Positions 10,063 to 24,735 of a DNA stretch of 64,000 nt are shown in pieces (position 1 is the first letter of the stretch; the number at the start of each line of letters is the position of its first letter). Source of the DNA: Cacajao melanocephalus (Eukaryota > Chordata > Mammalia > Primates > Pitheciidae); NCBI GenBank assembly GCA_963573385.1, contig CAUYLG010051935.1, positions 1 through 64,000 of the forward strand, written 5' to 3'. The translations under genes and the position numbers were made by a program. The notes under the pieces were generated by a model. The model did not search any database and was not told the DNA's origin. It saw only the letters and a list, made by a program, of their open reading frames with translations.

Positions 10063-11170
10063 TTTTAGCACCAGAATCAGGAGTGGGAGGAAACAGGATG
10101 GGGCTGAAGGGAAAGATCTTTGCACAGCCACACTTGGGAACAGCTCATCTTGTCTCTACTGTAACCTCCACTGCAACTGGATTGTGTTTTCCTGAATGTA
10201 GTAATGGATTGAGGTCACTGACATGTTCTAGTAGCACCAAAGTCCAGTTGATCATCAAAAAGCTTATATTCCCAGCACTCTGAAGAGGGTTCTGGGAGTG
10301 GAATTAAGGGTAGAGTTTCTGGCTGTCCTAAGCTGGTTATGTGAACCAGGTGCTCTGATCTGAGATGCCGTCACAACTACCACCGTGGACCTGTGTGCCC
10401 CAACTGGGATTAAAGCCTCAATCCCAATACTCCAGTTACAGTTATTGTAATCACCTTGTCTCCTATTTTCCTCCAACTTAGGACTGAGGCACAGTATTTT
10501 CCTAGACAGTTACCTTTACAAAGGACAAAAATCTTGCCAGCAACCCCCACAAAATTGCTTAGGACCTTGTGTACAAAGACTGATACCACCTATCACTTGT
10601 AGACTGCAGCTTGAAATTTACCATCTCTTTGAGCCCTTGGAGTCACAGACAATCTGCTTGAAATCTAGTTGGAGGTGAGTCTATCTCTTAGGCACTGTTT
10701 TGTACCTGGCCTGCTGAAATTACAATGTTTGAAACTTCCTTCCCACTCTCCTAGTCAGAAGGTCAGGTTTGTGTCAGGCTAAACGTGGACAGGTGCTACC
10801 TGGGTGAGTGCACTGTCTGGGAAACTAGAGCACAGAGGAATGAAGTGGTGTCCTGGAATTTTGTCAAAGGTTGGTTACTTGGGCATCAATCCAAGGGCTT
10901 TAATGGAGAATCTGACCCAACAGATGGAGGCAAAATGGGAGCCAGGGAATCAGGGAAGTGTTGGTAATAGGACTAGTGGAAGTGCCAAATGAGAGACAAC
11001 TAGGAGGAATTGTGGAAGGGTTGGTGAGCAGACAGGCACTAAAGCTTGGATCCTGCGATGGCTCAGACTCGTGAGGCATGTGGAATTTAGTTAAAGGGGA
11101 TGTGATGAAATGACCACTGACCTGACCTAATAGGCGTGTCTATCGCCATATCCTGCACGTTTGTGGCAAA
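10063..11170 (+). mobile_element. ERVL-like internal (leader/gag) relic, sense
   Basis: It begins at the primer-binding-site-like sequence. Further on, 'gtttgtgtcaggctaaacg', 'caggtgctacctgggtgagt' and 'caagggctttaatggagaat' recall the gag-side leader of ERVL elements. All frames are short and broken (longest about 70 codons). This is an old, non-coding endogenous retroviral relic, and the assignment by eye is moderate. Confidence 0.45.
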
Positions 11171-11906
11171 TAGTCTTACGTGAGGGAACAGCATCATCTC
11201 CCCAGCAATTACAAAATGGTGATTCAAATATTCTCTTTGTAAACCTGCCAATACTCTGATCTTTGTTTCATCGATAATAGAGTTCTATTTTTGGCCTCTA
11301 TCTATGCTGATTTGAAATCTTTAGGGAATATCTATTTAGATAAATTTTTCCTCTGAGGGTAGATTCTGAGTAATTATTTAATAATCATGCAACTGACAGA
11401 AATATTCTAAAATAATAATTGCCATGTTAGAAAAGAGAAATTGAGACTGCCTTAGGCAAGAACCCCTAAGATTTCATGTTTTTACTTTATGATGCTATAA
11501 TAACCATGGAAAATTTTGCTTGAATATTTTCCATCCTTGGAAAAGGAGTTTCCAACTTTTTAGGAGGTAAAGTAGCACCTCTGCCTCATAGCCATTAGAG
11601 TTTGGGGAGGTATTTGTTGACAAAATTTTTTTACCGAAAGATCATGTATCTTGTGGCAACCTCTGTTCAGATGAAAATATCACAAGGGTGTGCCTCTGGG
11701 GTGTGTGTTTGTTGGGGGAGAAAGTCTGGCTAAAGGCTTTTTCCCAGTGAGCCATAATTTCAGGGACTAACCTCTACCACTTTGGAGAGAATATTCTGCT
11801 TATGTGGTCCCTGTTATTTTGAAAAAATGCCTCTGGGAGTCTCTGCTGTACCAGAGGAAGGAAGCTCTGATACAACACCTTCATTTATTGTTTAGAACTT
11901 TGCTAA
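11171..11906. other. unassigned unique-looking sequence
   Basis: I recognise no repeat family, conserved motif or open frame. Confidence 0.55.
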
Positions 11907-11921
11907 AAAGTACCAAAGCAT

Positions 11922-12233
<312 letters not shown>

Positions 12234-12248
12234 AAAGTACCAAGGCAT

Positions 12249-12640
12249 AGATTTTTAAAGTTCTCTCATTCAGAAACCCATTTCGTTGTTCTGAGATGCC
12301 GTTAATGTGTTAACATAAATTTAAGTCTTTTATGTGAAGAGATTCAGGTCTCCATAACTGACTTGGGTAATATGGAAAATGGGATAGTGTTTATGAATGT
12401 TGTTTTGATGACTTAGGGGTGATGATCATATCTGGGCACTTCTGGGAACTGTTGTTATGGCTCAGTACCTTGCTTCCCTTTCTGTCATTTTAATTTATTT
12501 TTGTAAACAAATACAATATTTAGATAAAGGAACTTAATGAAACCTTTCATTTTAAAATACATTATCCCATAACTAAGAGTTAATAGAATAAATCTAATTA
12601 GTCATTTTGAAAGGGAGCTAACATCCCCTGTAAAAATTAT
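12249..12640. other. unassigned sequence
   Basis: Nothing recognised. Confidence 0.6.
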
Positions 12641-12870
12641 GCCAGTGCACACTTATATGGTGTTTATGTTGAGCTTGGTGCTGGTCTGAGCACTTTACAT
12701 ATGTTTACTCATCTAATTTTTATAACAGTCATATGAAATAGTTGCTCTTATTATTCTAACATCACAGATGAGGGAACTGAGGCTTGGAGGAGTTAAGCAG
12801 GGTTGGAGGTTGCACACACAGAGCTGACACCAGCCCACAGGGTCTTACTCTGTAACCCTTTAGACAGTGT
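12641..12870 (-). mobile_element. MIR, antisense
   Basis: Antisense MIR order is clear: 'gagcactttacatatgttta', 'ctcatctaatttttataaca', 'cagatgagggaactgaggct', then the tRNA-like end. Confidence 0.85.
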
Positions 12871-13769
12871 TAGAGGAACAAAATTGTCATTGGATCACAA
12901 TGAGCTCAGGCCTTGATACAGTTCTCTGGTTTGTGTAAATCAACTCTGCATTTCCTCTGCATGTTTAAAGTCACATGATCAATCTTGGACAGGTTGTCTG
13001 TTAAAATCCACACCAGTGGGAATCATTGAAACAAATGGCATTAGGATGATGACATTTACTGACTAAATATGCTTGGGGCTTTAATAGCGCCAGTTTTGTT
13101 TAGTTCCCATCAACTTCTTGATCATGTGGATGTGGTTTTGTCAATCATTTTTGTGCTTATTTTCCTCAGTGACTCTGATTACCTCTTCTCTTTGTTAATC
13201 AGCTGCTCGTATTCACATGACCTTAACAGAGTGCTGATGCTTGCAGCTGCAAGAACAGAATGTGCTTCTAAATTATAATTCTCCCAACCCTGGACCCTGA
13301 ATCTTCTCTTTTTCCTGTCGACAGTTTGTCCCCTCTACAAAGGCCCCTGGTGTTTATTCTTCACTGGCACATGCCCTTTGCCACCTGAAATACATCGCTG
13401 GCCTTTTCACACTCTCCTCTTTCAACTTTAAGATCTTTCCTATTTGTCCTTTCTGCCTGTCCTTTGTTATTACTTATCACATTTCTCCTGGTCACCTTCA
13501 CCTTTTCTTTGTTTGGGTCTCCTTCCTTATTTCTGGGCAGCTTTCTTTCTATAAGACATTGACTTTCTTCATGCATCCTACTTAGGAACTAATCTTCCAC
13601 CTTTTCTTTTGTTAAAGTAAATTCTTAACCTTCTGAAAAATCCCATTCACTAAAATAAGCTCATGAGTATTAATGTTTACAAACGTTTAGGCCTCTCCTT
13701 TTCTGACCCTTCTCTTCAAAATACCCAGCCTATTAAGAAGGGAGGCATTTCCAATATAATAAAAATAAT
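12871..13769. other. unassigned sequence
   Basis: No repeat is recognised. The right half is pyrimidine-rich (13300-13570). Short open frames on both strands show no family features. Confidence 0.55.
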
Positions 13770-13992
13770 AGCTAACATTATCTGTGCCAGATGTAGGAGT
13801 TCACAAGTCTTTACAACTCTGTGGGGTAAGCATCATTATTATCTTCACTTTACAGATGAGAAAGCTGAAGACCAGAGAGGGAAAGTAACTTGCTCAAACC
13901 ACACAAGATAGTTGAGTGGTGGAGCTAGGTTCTGAACGTGCGTAAGATGATTCCAAAGTCTGATTTTAACCCCTGCACTCTACTGCTCTTTA
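13770..13992 (-). mobile_element. MIR, antisense
   Basis: 'ttcactttacagatgagaaa', 'gggaaagtaacttgctcaaa', 'ggtggagctaggttctgaac' and 'aacccctgcactctactgct' follow the MIR core and head in reverse. Confidence 0.88.
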
Positions 13993-14219
13993 AAGATAGT
14001 AATCTGGCTACAGAGCCTCTGTCTTTCATTGCAATAAATATTTGAGTCTCAGCATCTCTTACATAGATTGATCAGTATTGCCAAGTACAGAATTTTCTGC
14101 TTCTCAATAATGAAGAGGCCTCTCAGCCATTGAGTTTCCTAGTGATAGTTTCTGTGCAATGTAATAACTTGCCCTTTGTTTTGAAGGGAATGTTCTAACA
14201 CGCCTGAGACCAGTGAATT

Positions 14220-14805
14220 CCAAAGAACTTCATGAGTATAGCAGGCTCCAATATCTTTATCATGTTTATTTCCCTCACCCTGGGGAGTATGTTTCTTATT
14301 AAGATATCTAGAATACTTGCCACTTTTTACTCATTGGGTCCAATTTATATGATGTCATCAATAGAGTATGTGATTTTCTGCAGAGTGTACAGATTGTTCG
14401 TGCCCCTTCATATTGTGATAGAGGACGTAGTTCTGTAGCGATACCATTAATGTTTACTTGTCCACATCAAGTGAATGCAAAGTGCTTCTGATCTCCTCTC
14501 CTGATGGATATTGACTAGAACACATTTACCAAATCAATAGGCACGCTTGACATCCTTGGGTCTTCATTCATGTGCTTTAGTGAAAATACCAAATTTGGTA
14601 CAGAAGCTGTAACTGGGGCTAGTGCTGGTTATGTTTGTGTTAGTCCACTGTCATCTGTCAGGATCCACCTGTTTTTTCCACAGCCCCAACTAATGAATTA
14701 AATGGGTATAAACAGGGACCACCGCTTCTGAGTCCTTCAAGCCTTTTACTGTGGCAGTAGCCCATTCTCCTTAGATTTTTTTTGGATTTACTACTTCAAC
14801 TAAAT
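14220..14805 (-). pseudogene. ERVL pol (reverse transcriptase) relic, antisense
   Basis: Read in reverse, this segment follows the reverse-transcriptase region of ERVL-class endogenous retroviruses. The catalytic core is still readable around 14349-14366 on the minus strand as Ile-Asp-Asp-Ile preceded by Tyr-Ser, with a stop two codons later. Toward 14640-14760 the plus strand shows the antisense N-terminal RT stretch ('gtccactgtcatctgtcagg', 'gtccttcaagccttttactg'). Frameshifts and stops break it throughout. No LTR borders it directly, and it is opposite in orientation to the ERVL-like element at 9760-11170. It is a dead relic. Confidence 0.75.
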
Positions 14806-15064
14806 GACTTCTGATGTCAAACACTCAGAGAGTCTCTGTATTTTCATGGGAAATTGCTTAAGTACTAAATTAATATTTAAAGACTGAACAGAAGATGTCA
14901 AATTCATACATTCTTTAAACAAATTGTTTTTGTATACGTATTAAGGCCTGGTGAAGAATTTTAAGAATTTTAAGAACTAACAATACTTAGAGGTAAGAGA
15001 TCAATGAAAAACATAAGAAGATATAAGCAGAGATCAAGCAAATATATTACCATTACTACTATTA
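14806..15064. other. unassigned AT-rich sequence
   Basis: Nothing recognised apart from a short direct repeat 'gaattttaagaattttaaga' near 14955-14975. Confidence 0.5.
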
Positions 15065-15290
15065 TTATAGTAATGTTTAACATGAATGAGCACTTACTAT
15101 GGGCTAGGCACTTTGTTTACATTTTCTCAATTAATCTTTACTTAATCCACTGAATTGAATTCCATTACATATCTCATTTTACAACCAAGAATACTGAAGA
15201 AATGTTAAGTAACTTTTTCTAATTTAAATCCAGTTACTGGTGCCAAGGGGGTTCAGATGCTCTAAACTGAGAGCTATGACCCCATGCTCA
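15065..15290 (-). mobile_element. MIR, antisense (degraded)
   Basis: 'gagcacttactatgggctag', 'gcactttgtttacattttct' and 'catctcattttacaaccaag' follow antisense MIR, including its 3' end. The tRNA-like end is poorly kept. Confidence 0.75.
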
Positions 15291-16059
15291 CCACGTCTCT
15301 ATTGGTAGTGATGTTTTCTGATGGAGACTGTAATAATCTAAGTTTGTGGTAACTGGAGTGGGAAGGCGGGTTATTACATGAGAGAAGAAGAAAGATGCAG
15401 AAACACATGTTAATACAGCCCCTTGAATGCCTGGGGCAATAGGCAATTAACTTCCACCTGAAGATTATAAATGAGGAGTGAATAATTTTAGTGTTGAACC
15501 TGCTGAAGAAGATAAAGGCGTAAGAGGAATTTGGTTACTAGAATTCCCATGTCCTACAAAGGGCTGTCAACATAACAATATTTTGTATACTTTGTAGATA
15601 TGGTGCAAAGAAATAAAAGGCATTTATGAGGATAACCTCTTAAGAAGCAGAGAAGGCTTATTACCATCTCTTTTTTCTGTTAGGTATATTATAATCCCTC
15701 TGTTCCTTGCCCGTGCTACAAATTAATAATCTAACAGGGTTTTAACTTAATGCTTACTTGTTCAACAATAAGGTACCATTTTTATTTTGAAATAGGGATG
15801 GTTGAGGTGGTGCTTAAATGCAAACACACTGGTTAAAAATGTGGTTTTCACATAATATAAACATCTGCTACTGTTCTCTTTTTTAAAAAATAATTTTAAG
15901 AAGGCTACATTAAATAACAATAATGGAAATTAAATACATTACCTACAAACACCATGAAATACATTGCTTAATGTTATGTAATTATAATCAAAGGAGAAAT
16001 AAAATTTTGTTTTCTTTTCTCCATCCACCTCTGAGCAATTTCTCATATAGCTATTTAGT
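15291..16059. other. unassigned sequence
   Basis: No repeat or gene recognised. Confidence 0.55.
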
Positions 16060-16157
16060 TTTTTAAATTAACATTTTAATGGCTGTATTAACTCCATATT
16101 ACTGCAGCAAAATACATTTAACCATTTTCATATCATTGAACATTTAGTTTTTTCTAA
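16060..16157 (-). mobile_element. old L1 ORF2 C-terminal scrap, antisense
   Basis: 'ttaatggctgtattaactcc' and 'aaccattttcatatcattga' match degraded antisense L1 ORF2 end sequence. The next L1 appears to be inserted beside or into it. Confidence 0.5.
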
Positions 16158-18222
16158 TTTTTAAAACATTTTTAATTTTTGTGAGTATGTAGTATGTATA
16201 TATTTATAGGGTACATGAGATATTTTGATACAGGCATGCAATGCACAATAATCACATTAGGGTAAATGGAGTATCCATTACCTCAAGCATTTATCCTTTG
16301 TATTAGAAACAATCCAATCATACTCTTTTAGTTATTTTAAAATGTATAACTTAATAAATTATTATTGACTGTAGTCACCTGTTGTGCTACCAAATACTAG
16401 TTCTTATTCATTCTAACTATGTTTTTTGTACTCATTAACCACCTCCCCTTCCTCCCCAGCTCCACTGCCCTTCCTAGCTGCTGGGAACATCCACTCTTTA
16501 TCTCCATGAGTTCCATTGTTTTAATTTTTAGCCCCCACAAATCAGTGAGAACATGCCAGGTTTGTCTTTCTGTGCCTGGCTTATTTCACTTAACGTCTCC
16601 ATTTCCAACCATGTTGTGGCAAATGACTGGATCTCATTCTTCTTATGACTGAATAGTACTTCACTGTGTATAGGTACCACACTTTCTTTATCCATTCTTC
16701 TGTTGGTGGACACTTAGGTTGCTTCCAAATCTTGGAAACTGTGAATAGTGCTGCAATGAACATGGGAGTGCAGTTATCTCTTTAATATACTGATTTCTTT
16801 TCTTTGGGGTATATACCTAGCAGTGGGATTGCTGGATCATATGGTAGCTTTATTTTTAGTTTTTTGAGGAATCTCCTAATTGTTCCCCACAGCAGTTGTG
16901 CTGATTTCCATCAACAGTGTATGAGGTTTCCCTTTTCTCCACATTCTTATCAGCATTTGTTATTGCCTGTCTTTCGGATATAAGCCATTTTAACCTAGGT
17001 GAGATGATATCTCATTGTAGTTTTGATTTGCATTTCTCTGATAATTGATGATGTTGAGCATCTTTTCCTATGCCTGTTTGTCATTTGTATGTTTTCTTTT
17101 GAGAAATGTCTATTCAGATTTTTTGCCCATTTAAAAAATTGAATTATTTGATTTTTTTTTCTTATAGAGTTGTTTGAGCTCCTTATATATTCTGGTTATT
17201 AACCCCTTGTCGTATGGGTAGTTTGCAAATATTTTCTCCCATTCTGTGCTTTGTCTCTTTATTTTGTTTATCCTTTGCTGTGAAGATGTTTTTTAACTTG
17301 ATGTGATCCAGTTTGTCTATTTTTGCTTTGCTTGCTTGTGCTTGTGGGGTATTACCCAAGAAATCTTTGCCCGCTCCAACGTCCTGAAGAGTTTCTCTGA
17401 TGTTTTCGTATAGTAGTTTCATAGTTTGAAGTCTTAGATTTAAGTCTTTAATCCATTTTAATTTGATTTTTATATATGGTGAGAGATAGAGGTCTAGTTT
17501 TATTCTATTGCATATAGTTATCCAGTTTTCTTAGCACCATTTGTTGAAGAGAATATTTCTCCCAAATGCTGCATGTTCTTGGCATCTTTGTCAAAGATGA
17601 GTTCACTGTAGATGTGCAGATTTGTTTTTGTGTTCTCTATTGTGTTACATTGGTTTATTGGTCTGTTTTTATACCAGTACTATGTTGTTTTGGTTACTAT
17701 AGCTCTATAGTATAATTTGAAGTCAGGTAATGTGATTCCTCTATTGTTTTTGCTCAGCATAGATTTGGCTATCTGGGTTTTCTGTGGTTTCATATAAATT
17801 TTAGGAATGTTTTTTCCATTTCTGTGAAGAATGTCATTGGTGATTTGATAAGGATTGCATTAAATCTGCAGGTTGCTTTGGGTATTATGGGCATTTTAAC
17901 AATATTGATTCTTCTAATCCATGAACATGGAACATCTTTCTATACTTTGTGTCCCTTCAATTTCTTTCATCAATGTTTTGTACTTTTCACTGTAGAGATA
18001 TTTCATCTCTAAGTTAATTCCTAGGCAGTTTTAAAAAAATTTGTATATTATAAATGGGATTACTTTCTTGGTTTATTTTTCATACTCTCCACTGTTAGCA
18101 TATAGAAATGCTACTGATTTTTGTATGTTGATTTTGTATCTTACAACTTTACTAAATTTGTTAGTTCTAATAGTTTTTTGGTGAAGTTTTCAGGTTTTCA
18201 CAAATATAAGATCGTGTCTAGT
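16158..18222 (-). mobile_element. L1 (L1M/L1PB-age), 3' UTR and ORF2, 5'-truncated, antisense
   Basis: 3' UTR ('tacaggcatgcaatgcacaa', 'ctgtagtcacctgttgtgct') leads into ORF2 read in reverse: 'gtgctgcaatgaacatggga', 'gattgctggatcatatggta', 'ttttgatttgcatttctctg', 'ttacccaagaaatctttgcc', 'aatattgattcttctaatcc'. It ends near 18222, at the place where the RT active-site box is expected, so the copy is truncated within RT. Frames are broken. Confidence 0.92.
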
Positions 18223-18254
18223 TTTTTACCTGCATAAATAATAAACAACAAGCA

Positions 18255-18600
18255 AATGGAATTTGAAGTCTGAATGTCCCGAGTCTGAGTCCTGACTTTG
18301 CTATTTACAAGGCACAGAATGCTGGGTCAGGTACTTAGGTTCGGTAGCCAACAGTATAATGTACTCACAGGTGTCTGTTATATTAGAAACCATGCTTGGT
18401 GCTGGGTACGTAGTGGAGCACAAGAAAGATGTGGTTCTCTCTCTGCTCAAATATGTAGGTAATAGGTTAGTACGGTCTAAAGTGATGATAACAGTAACAT
18501 CTATCTTTATTCTGAGAATTAAAGGAAACAACAACTAAAGTGCTTAGCATAGTGCCTGACACAGTGTTTATATTACTTTTATTACTATAAGTATTATTAT
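18255..18600 (+). mobile_element. MIR, sense, possibly interrupted by an L2 scrap
   Basis: The head is a degraded 'gagtctgagtcctgactttg'. The 3' part is 'aattaaaggaaacaacaact' and 'agtgcttagcatagtgcctg'. Between them (about 18385-18465) lies text resembling antisense L2 end ('ggtgctgggtacgtagtgga'). Confidence 0.6.
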
Positions 18601-18794
18601 CACTATAGTGCTCTTATTACTATATTATTTATGCTTAATACTTTCTTAAAAACTACTGGTTTTCAAATATTATGAACTTACTGGTTGCTTTTATTAGGCA
18701 TAACTTAGCATTTCATGAAGCTGCCTTAAGGTAGGTTGGTTTAAAAGCCCAGTATGGTACAGTTTCAGTGACAGCTGTAAAGGAGACCACTGTT

Positions 18795-18900
18795 TTCATG
18801 TATTGAGCCTCATTTAGGCACTATCAGGAACTGTGCCAGGCACTAGGGGATCCAGGAGTACAGACTGACCTTCGTCCTTACCCAGCCACAAGCTAGGTGT
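18795..18900 (-). mobile_element. L2 3' end fragment, antisense
   Basis: 'aactgtgccaggcactaggg' and 'tccaggagtacagactgacc' match the reverse of the L2 terminus. Confidence 0.6.
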
Positions 18901-19589
18901 TTCTTCAAGAAAACAAACAGAATTACAGTGGTCCCTATTGTGTTTTACGTAAAGCTACATGATCAATTTTCAGTGTTTATATTCACAGGATATGAGAACC
19001 TTGACCTTGGGCAGAAAAACCTAAAATCTGTTGTACTAGGACATCACACCTCTAGTAAAACAAATAAACTCATTTTCTGAAGTTTACTTAAGTCTAGATG
19101 ACTCAATTATTACGATCATTTTGATGATGAGACTCCCTTAGGTCACTCAGCATTATTATCAGGTTAGTTTTAACTCCTAAATTGTGTGTCAATACTGCCA
19201 CTATTTAAAACCCTTGGAAAATTCAGCCTTTTGATATAGCCAAGGTGACATTTAAATAGAACAATTTTATTACAGTATAAATTTTGTTCATTGGCTTTAT
19301 TTCCTAATATGAGACTATATTCAAAAAATTAGTTACTAGGAGCCTGTGTAATTAATTTTTGCTTATGAATTTAATAACTTTTAAAAATTAAATCTGAGCA
19401 CTGATATCTGGGTAGTTTAATAGAGACACTTAAGCCGTGGGTTTGTACCATAAGCGGCAGTCTGCATGGGACTCCCTTGCAGTCAAATGTAGTCTGATCC
19501 ATGTGCCATTTGAGGAAAATAATTTCTCTGTACCATTCTTCTTTTACCTCTCAGCCTATAGTTGTCTTTGTGCATATTTAAAGTGTTAC
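18901..19589. other. unassigned sequence
   Basis: AT-rich, with no recognised element. Confidence 0.55.
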
Positions 19590-20160
19590 AATATGTTTTG
19601 ATATGATATGAACCTGGAAAACCATCATCATAGTCAAGATAATGAACATTTCCGTCACTCTCAGATGTTTCCTTATATCCTTCTATAATCCTTCTTCCCC
19701 AGTCACCTTGCCTTTACCTTCCTCTTCAGGCAACCACTGATGTGCTTTTTGTCATTCTAGATTCATGTTTTGCTTTTAGAATTTTATATAAATTGAATCA
19801 TATTGTATGTACTCTCATTGCTTGGCGTCTTTCACTCTGCAGTTATTTTGAGATGCATCCATAATGCATATGTATCAACAGTCTCTAGATTCTTTCGATT
19901 CTTGAGATTTAGTCTATTATATGAATATGCTGAAATTTCTTTATTATCTCTTGATGGAGGTTTCATTTGTTTCCAATTTCTGATTATTGAACATAAAGTC
20001 ACTCTAAACATCATGCATAAGCCTGTGTATTTTCATTTCTCTTGGGTAAACACCTAGGAGAGGAAGGACTAGGTCATGTGGTAGGCAAGCTTTAAAAATA
20101 CTGCAGAAGTGTTTCCTAAAGTGGGTGTACCATTTTACATTCCCATCAGCAGTATATTTT
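19590..20160 (-). mobile_element. L1M 3' end with ORF2 C-terminus, antisense
   Basis: 'catcatagtcaagataatga', 'aggcaaccactgatgtgctt', 'ttttatataaattgaatcat', 'tctcttgggtaaacacctag' and 'taccattttacattcccatc' trace an L1MC-ME type 3' UTR and the end of ORF2. Confidence 0.88.
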
Positions 20161-22200
20161 CATATTGAGGTTCAAATATGTGGCCCTTGCTTTAGAAAAT
20201 ACTAGATATCTGAAATGAGAAATTTAGAATCTCTTATGAAATTTCTATCTGCTAAATGCACATTAATCTTACGAGACTAAAGCTTGCTGAAAAAAAAAGT
20301 GAGGATATTCATGTACCCCCAACACGAGAAGGGTTTTCTTGATATCTTAATATTTAGGCTTATGTGAATTGAGCTGTGTAAGGAAATTTATGGAAGATCT
20401 AACTATGCTTTCTTTTTTAACTTATTGAGAGATGAAAAAAGCGGATTTCCTCACATTTATTTTCTTTGATGCCTCCTCAGGCATTCCTCAGCGATATTCA
20501 ACAGAGGAGGAGCATCAAAGTTGGCAATTAGTGTTTTGATCAAGCCAGTATGCCACATTTTATTATTCAGCTTGCATCAGATACTTTAGACTTTGAAAGG
20601 ATTTTTTTTTTCTACATAAAGACCAAAGGATTTTCTTTCATGTATAATAACCTTACTCAACCGAAAAGGTATTTTGTTGATGGCTTTTTATAAAGAACAA
20701 TGGATAAAACACTTGACAAAGGTCAACTAAGTTGAATGTCCCTGAAAGCTCTTAGAACACTTTGATTCTGTGCTTCTCATCAAGCTTTCTCCAGTGCCTA
20801 GAACAACGCTTGACATGCAATAGGACTTCAGAAGCTAGTTACTGAATGAATATTATACATTTATGAGAGTCTTGTATCATATCCTTGTCTCCTGCCCCTA
20901 AAACAAAGATATATCGTCTTTAAAGAAAATTGAGCACCTTTCATTTCCATGTTTGCCAAAAACATTTGTTTTAAAATACTAAGAATAGAGAGAACTTAAT
21001 TTATTGAGATGGAGGTATATGACAATACTGTTTGAACTTGTTGCATGAACACTGGATCCCATTTTTGATGTGGTCAGAAATAATGTATTCCCCTTTCCTC
21101 CATTAAAAAAAACTAACAGACAAGCAAAAAGTGGTCATCCAAGTTTCCTTTTGAAAATTCAATGAGCACACTGGGAATAACCACAAGAGATACTTCAGAT
21201 AAAAACTATAGTGATGGTTGTCATTTCCAGTAATACCATGAGATAAAGAATGTAATGGAAATCTAAGCACTAAAGGACAAAAAGTTTAATTTGCTCTGTT
21301 GTTTTTATAAGCCTTGAATGTAGTAATGGTTTTAGTTAGGTTCTCTCACCCGCTTCCTCTAAGCTTTAAATAGACTACAAAGACAGGAAAGCCTATTATT
21401 TGGTCGTCTTAATGCATTCAGTACTTTTGTTTATGCTAAATATTACAGTAGATGCCAAGAACATCTGCTCTTAAAAATTACCAACATTCCTAAGATTGTA
21501 GAGCTATAAAGTACAGTAGAATTTTCACTCAACATTGAGCCACCCACTCAGTTTTTTTCAAGCGTATGTCTTATAATAAAAATTCTCAGAATATAATTGT
21601 TCATGAGAGCTTCTAAAATAAAACAAATTGACATTATATATTTGCATATGAATTGCTGTGTTTTGAGATTTTAGACCATAATTTCATAAATAAAACTCTT
21701 ATCCAAAATGTTATTATCAGATTATATAAGAACAATATTTCAAAGTCTCTCTGTTAAAAATTCCCATGCTAATTACATAAACTTTAACAGTTCAGCCTAG
21801 TTTCTTTACTTTCTTCTATCTCTTGAAACTTGTATAGGTGGCTATATATATAAAATGATAAAAGAATGATTTTCCTCTTCCATCTCTGTGTTTTATATTT
21901 TCTAGAATGCTAGTACATAAAACTGAAAAGGAGTATGATTTCTGTATAAATGCTTTTTTTGAAGATATAGTGTTTGAAATAATTTTTAAAGAGTTTTTTT
22001 TAACTTGGTAAGTTAATTTAAAAATCAAGCATTAATCACCTACAGTAAATAACTTATAAAAATAATATAAGACAAATCTAAATATAAGATTTTTGTGGGA
22101 ATTTATCTCAGCCCTACAGTAGGAAATGCTTAGAAAGCATTTCAAAACTGCTTTTTACTGCATAATTCTTTACTCACTTTGTATTCTATGTTTAGGGATT
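20161..22200. other. mostly unassigned low-GC sequence
   Basis: There are only two recognisable items: a 57-base hairpin-forming segment at 20464-20520 and an L2-like 3' scrap near 20785-20850 ('ccagtgcctagaacaacgct'). No open frame of interest. Confidence 0.5.
20464..20520. repeat. inverted repeat (hairpin)
   Basis: Arms 'ctttgatgcctcctc' (20464-20478) and 'gaggaggagcatcaaag' (20504-20520) are complementary apart from a 2-base offset, around a 25-base loop. Confidence 0.8.
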
Positions 22201-22207
22201 AAAAAAG

Positions 22208-23859
<1,652 letters not shown>

Positions 23860-24060
23860 AAGAGCACAAGCTTTGGAGAAAAACAGATTCCACTTAAAAT
23901 CCTGTCTCTATTATTGATTAGCACTGTGGCTATCATCTGGAAAGTGGGGGCAATCATAGTAATCTTATAGGGTTATCATAAGAAGTAAAGAAGATAAAGC
24001 ATATAAAGTGTCCAGTGCTATACCTGCAAAAGGAAGATAATAAAATATATCTTATTTTAT
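23860..24060 (+). mobile_element. MIR, sense
   Basis: 'agcacaagctttggagaaaa', 'aaatcctgtctctattatt', 'tcatctggaaagtgggggca' and 'cttatagggttatcataaga' follow MIR in order. Confidence 0.82.
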
Positions 24061-24509
24061 AACCAGATACATGCCACAGGGTTTTTAACTAAGGGTCCAT
24101 TTCACAACCAAAGTCAACAGGTGGTGTACAATTTCTTTTCCTAAGACTATGCTCTTGGGGCTCTTCTTTAAGTTTTAACATGCCTTTAACATGAGACGCC
24201 TTCAACACATTCATACCTTTAACCAGGTAGTCAGAGGTGAAAGACACGCTGGTACCATAATAAAAATGGACTCAGCATCCCTAGCACGCACTGCACACAG
24301 TGTGAAAGATGGTGGCTGATGCATTTCCAAGACCCACTTAGAAGTAGCTTCACTGAATCATCTTTTCTTTCCTGGAGGGAGAGCCCCAGTTAGCGCCTCT
24401 GAACTGGCCTGTGCACTTCCCACATAAAAGATGCAATACTTCAGAGTAAAAATTGTTGTAAAAATCCACGTGAGTCATTCTCAGGAAGCCAGAACTATTT
24501 TAAAAGGAA
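24061..24509. other. unassigned sequence
   Basis: Nothing recognised. Confidence 0.55.
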
Positions 24510-24735
24510 GACTAATGCAGCAGTTTAGAGTATGGAAGTTTGGATCCTGGCTTTGGCATTTCTAGCTATATGACACCAGGTACATGACGTACTCTGTGCC
24601 TCAGCTTTCTTCACCATCTAACAGGGAAGATGATGTTGTTAGTGAGGACTGAACAATGACCATATGTGAAGCACTTAGAACGGTGTCTGGCATCTAGTGA
24701 TCACTTTGTGAATGTTAACTACTATTATTCTGCTG
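24510..24735 (+). mobile_element. MIR, sense, nearly complete
   Basis: The tRNA-like head, core ('cctcagctttcttcaccatc') and 3' end ('gaagcacttagaacggtgtc') are all present in order. Confidence 0.9.

Noticed and set aside
12871..13769. Possible exon or regulatory element because no repeats are seen
   Set aside because: No splice-site/open-frame combination or known motif cluster that I could defend. Conservation data would be needed.
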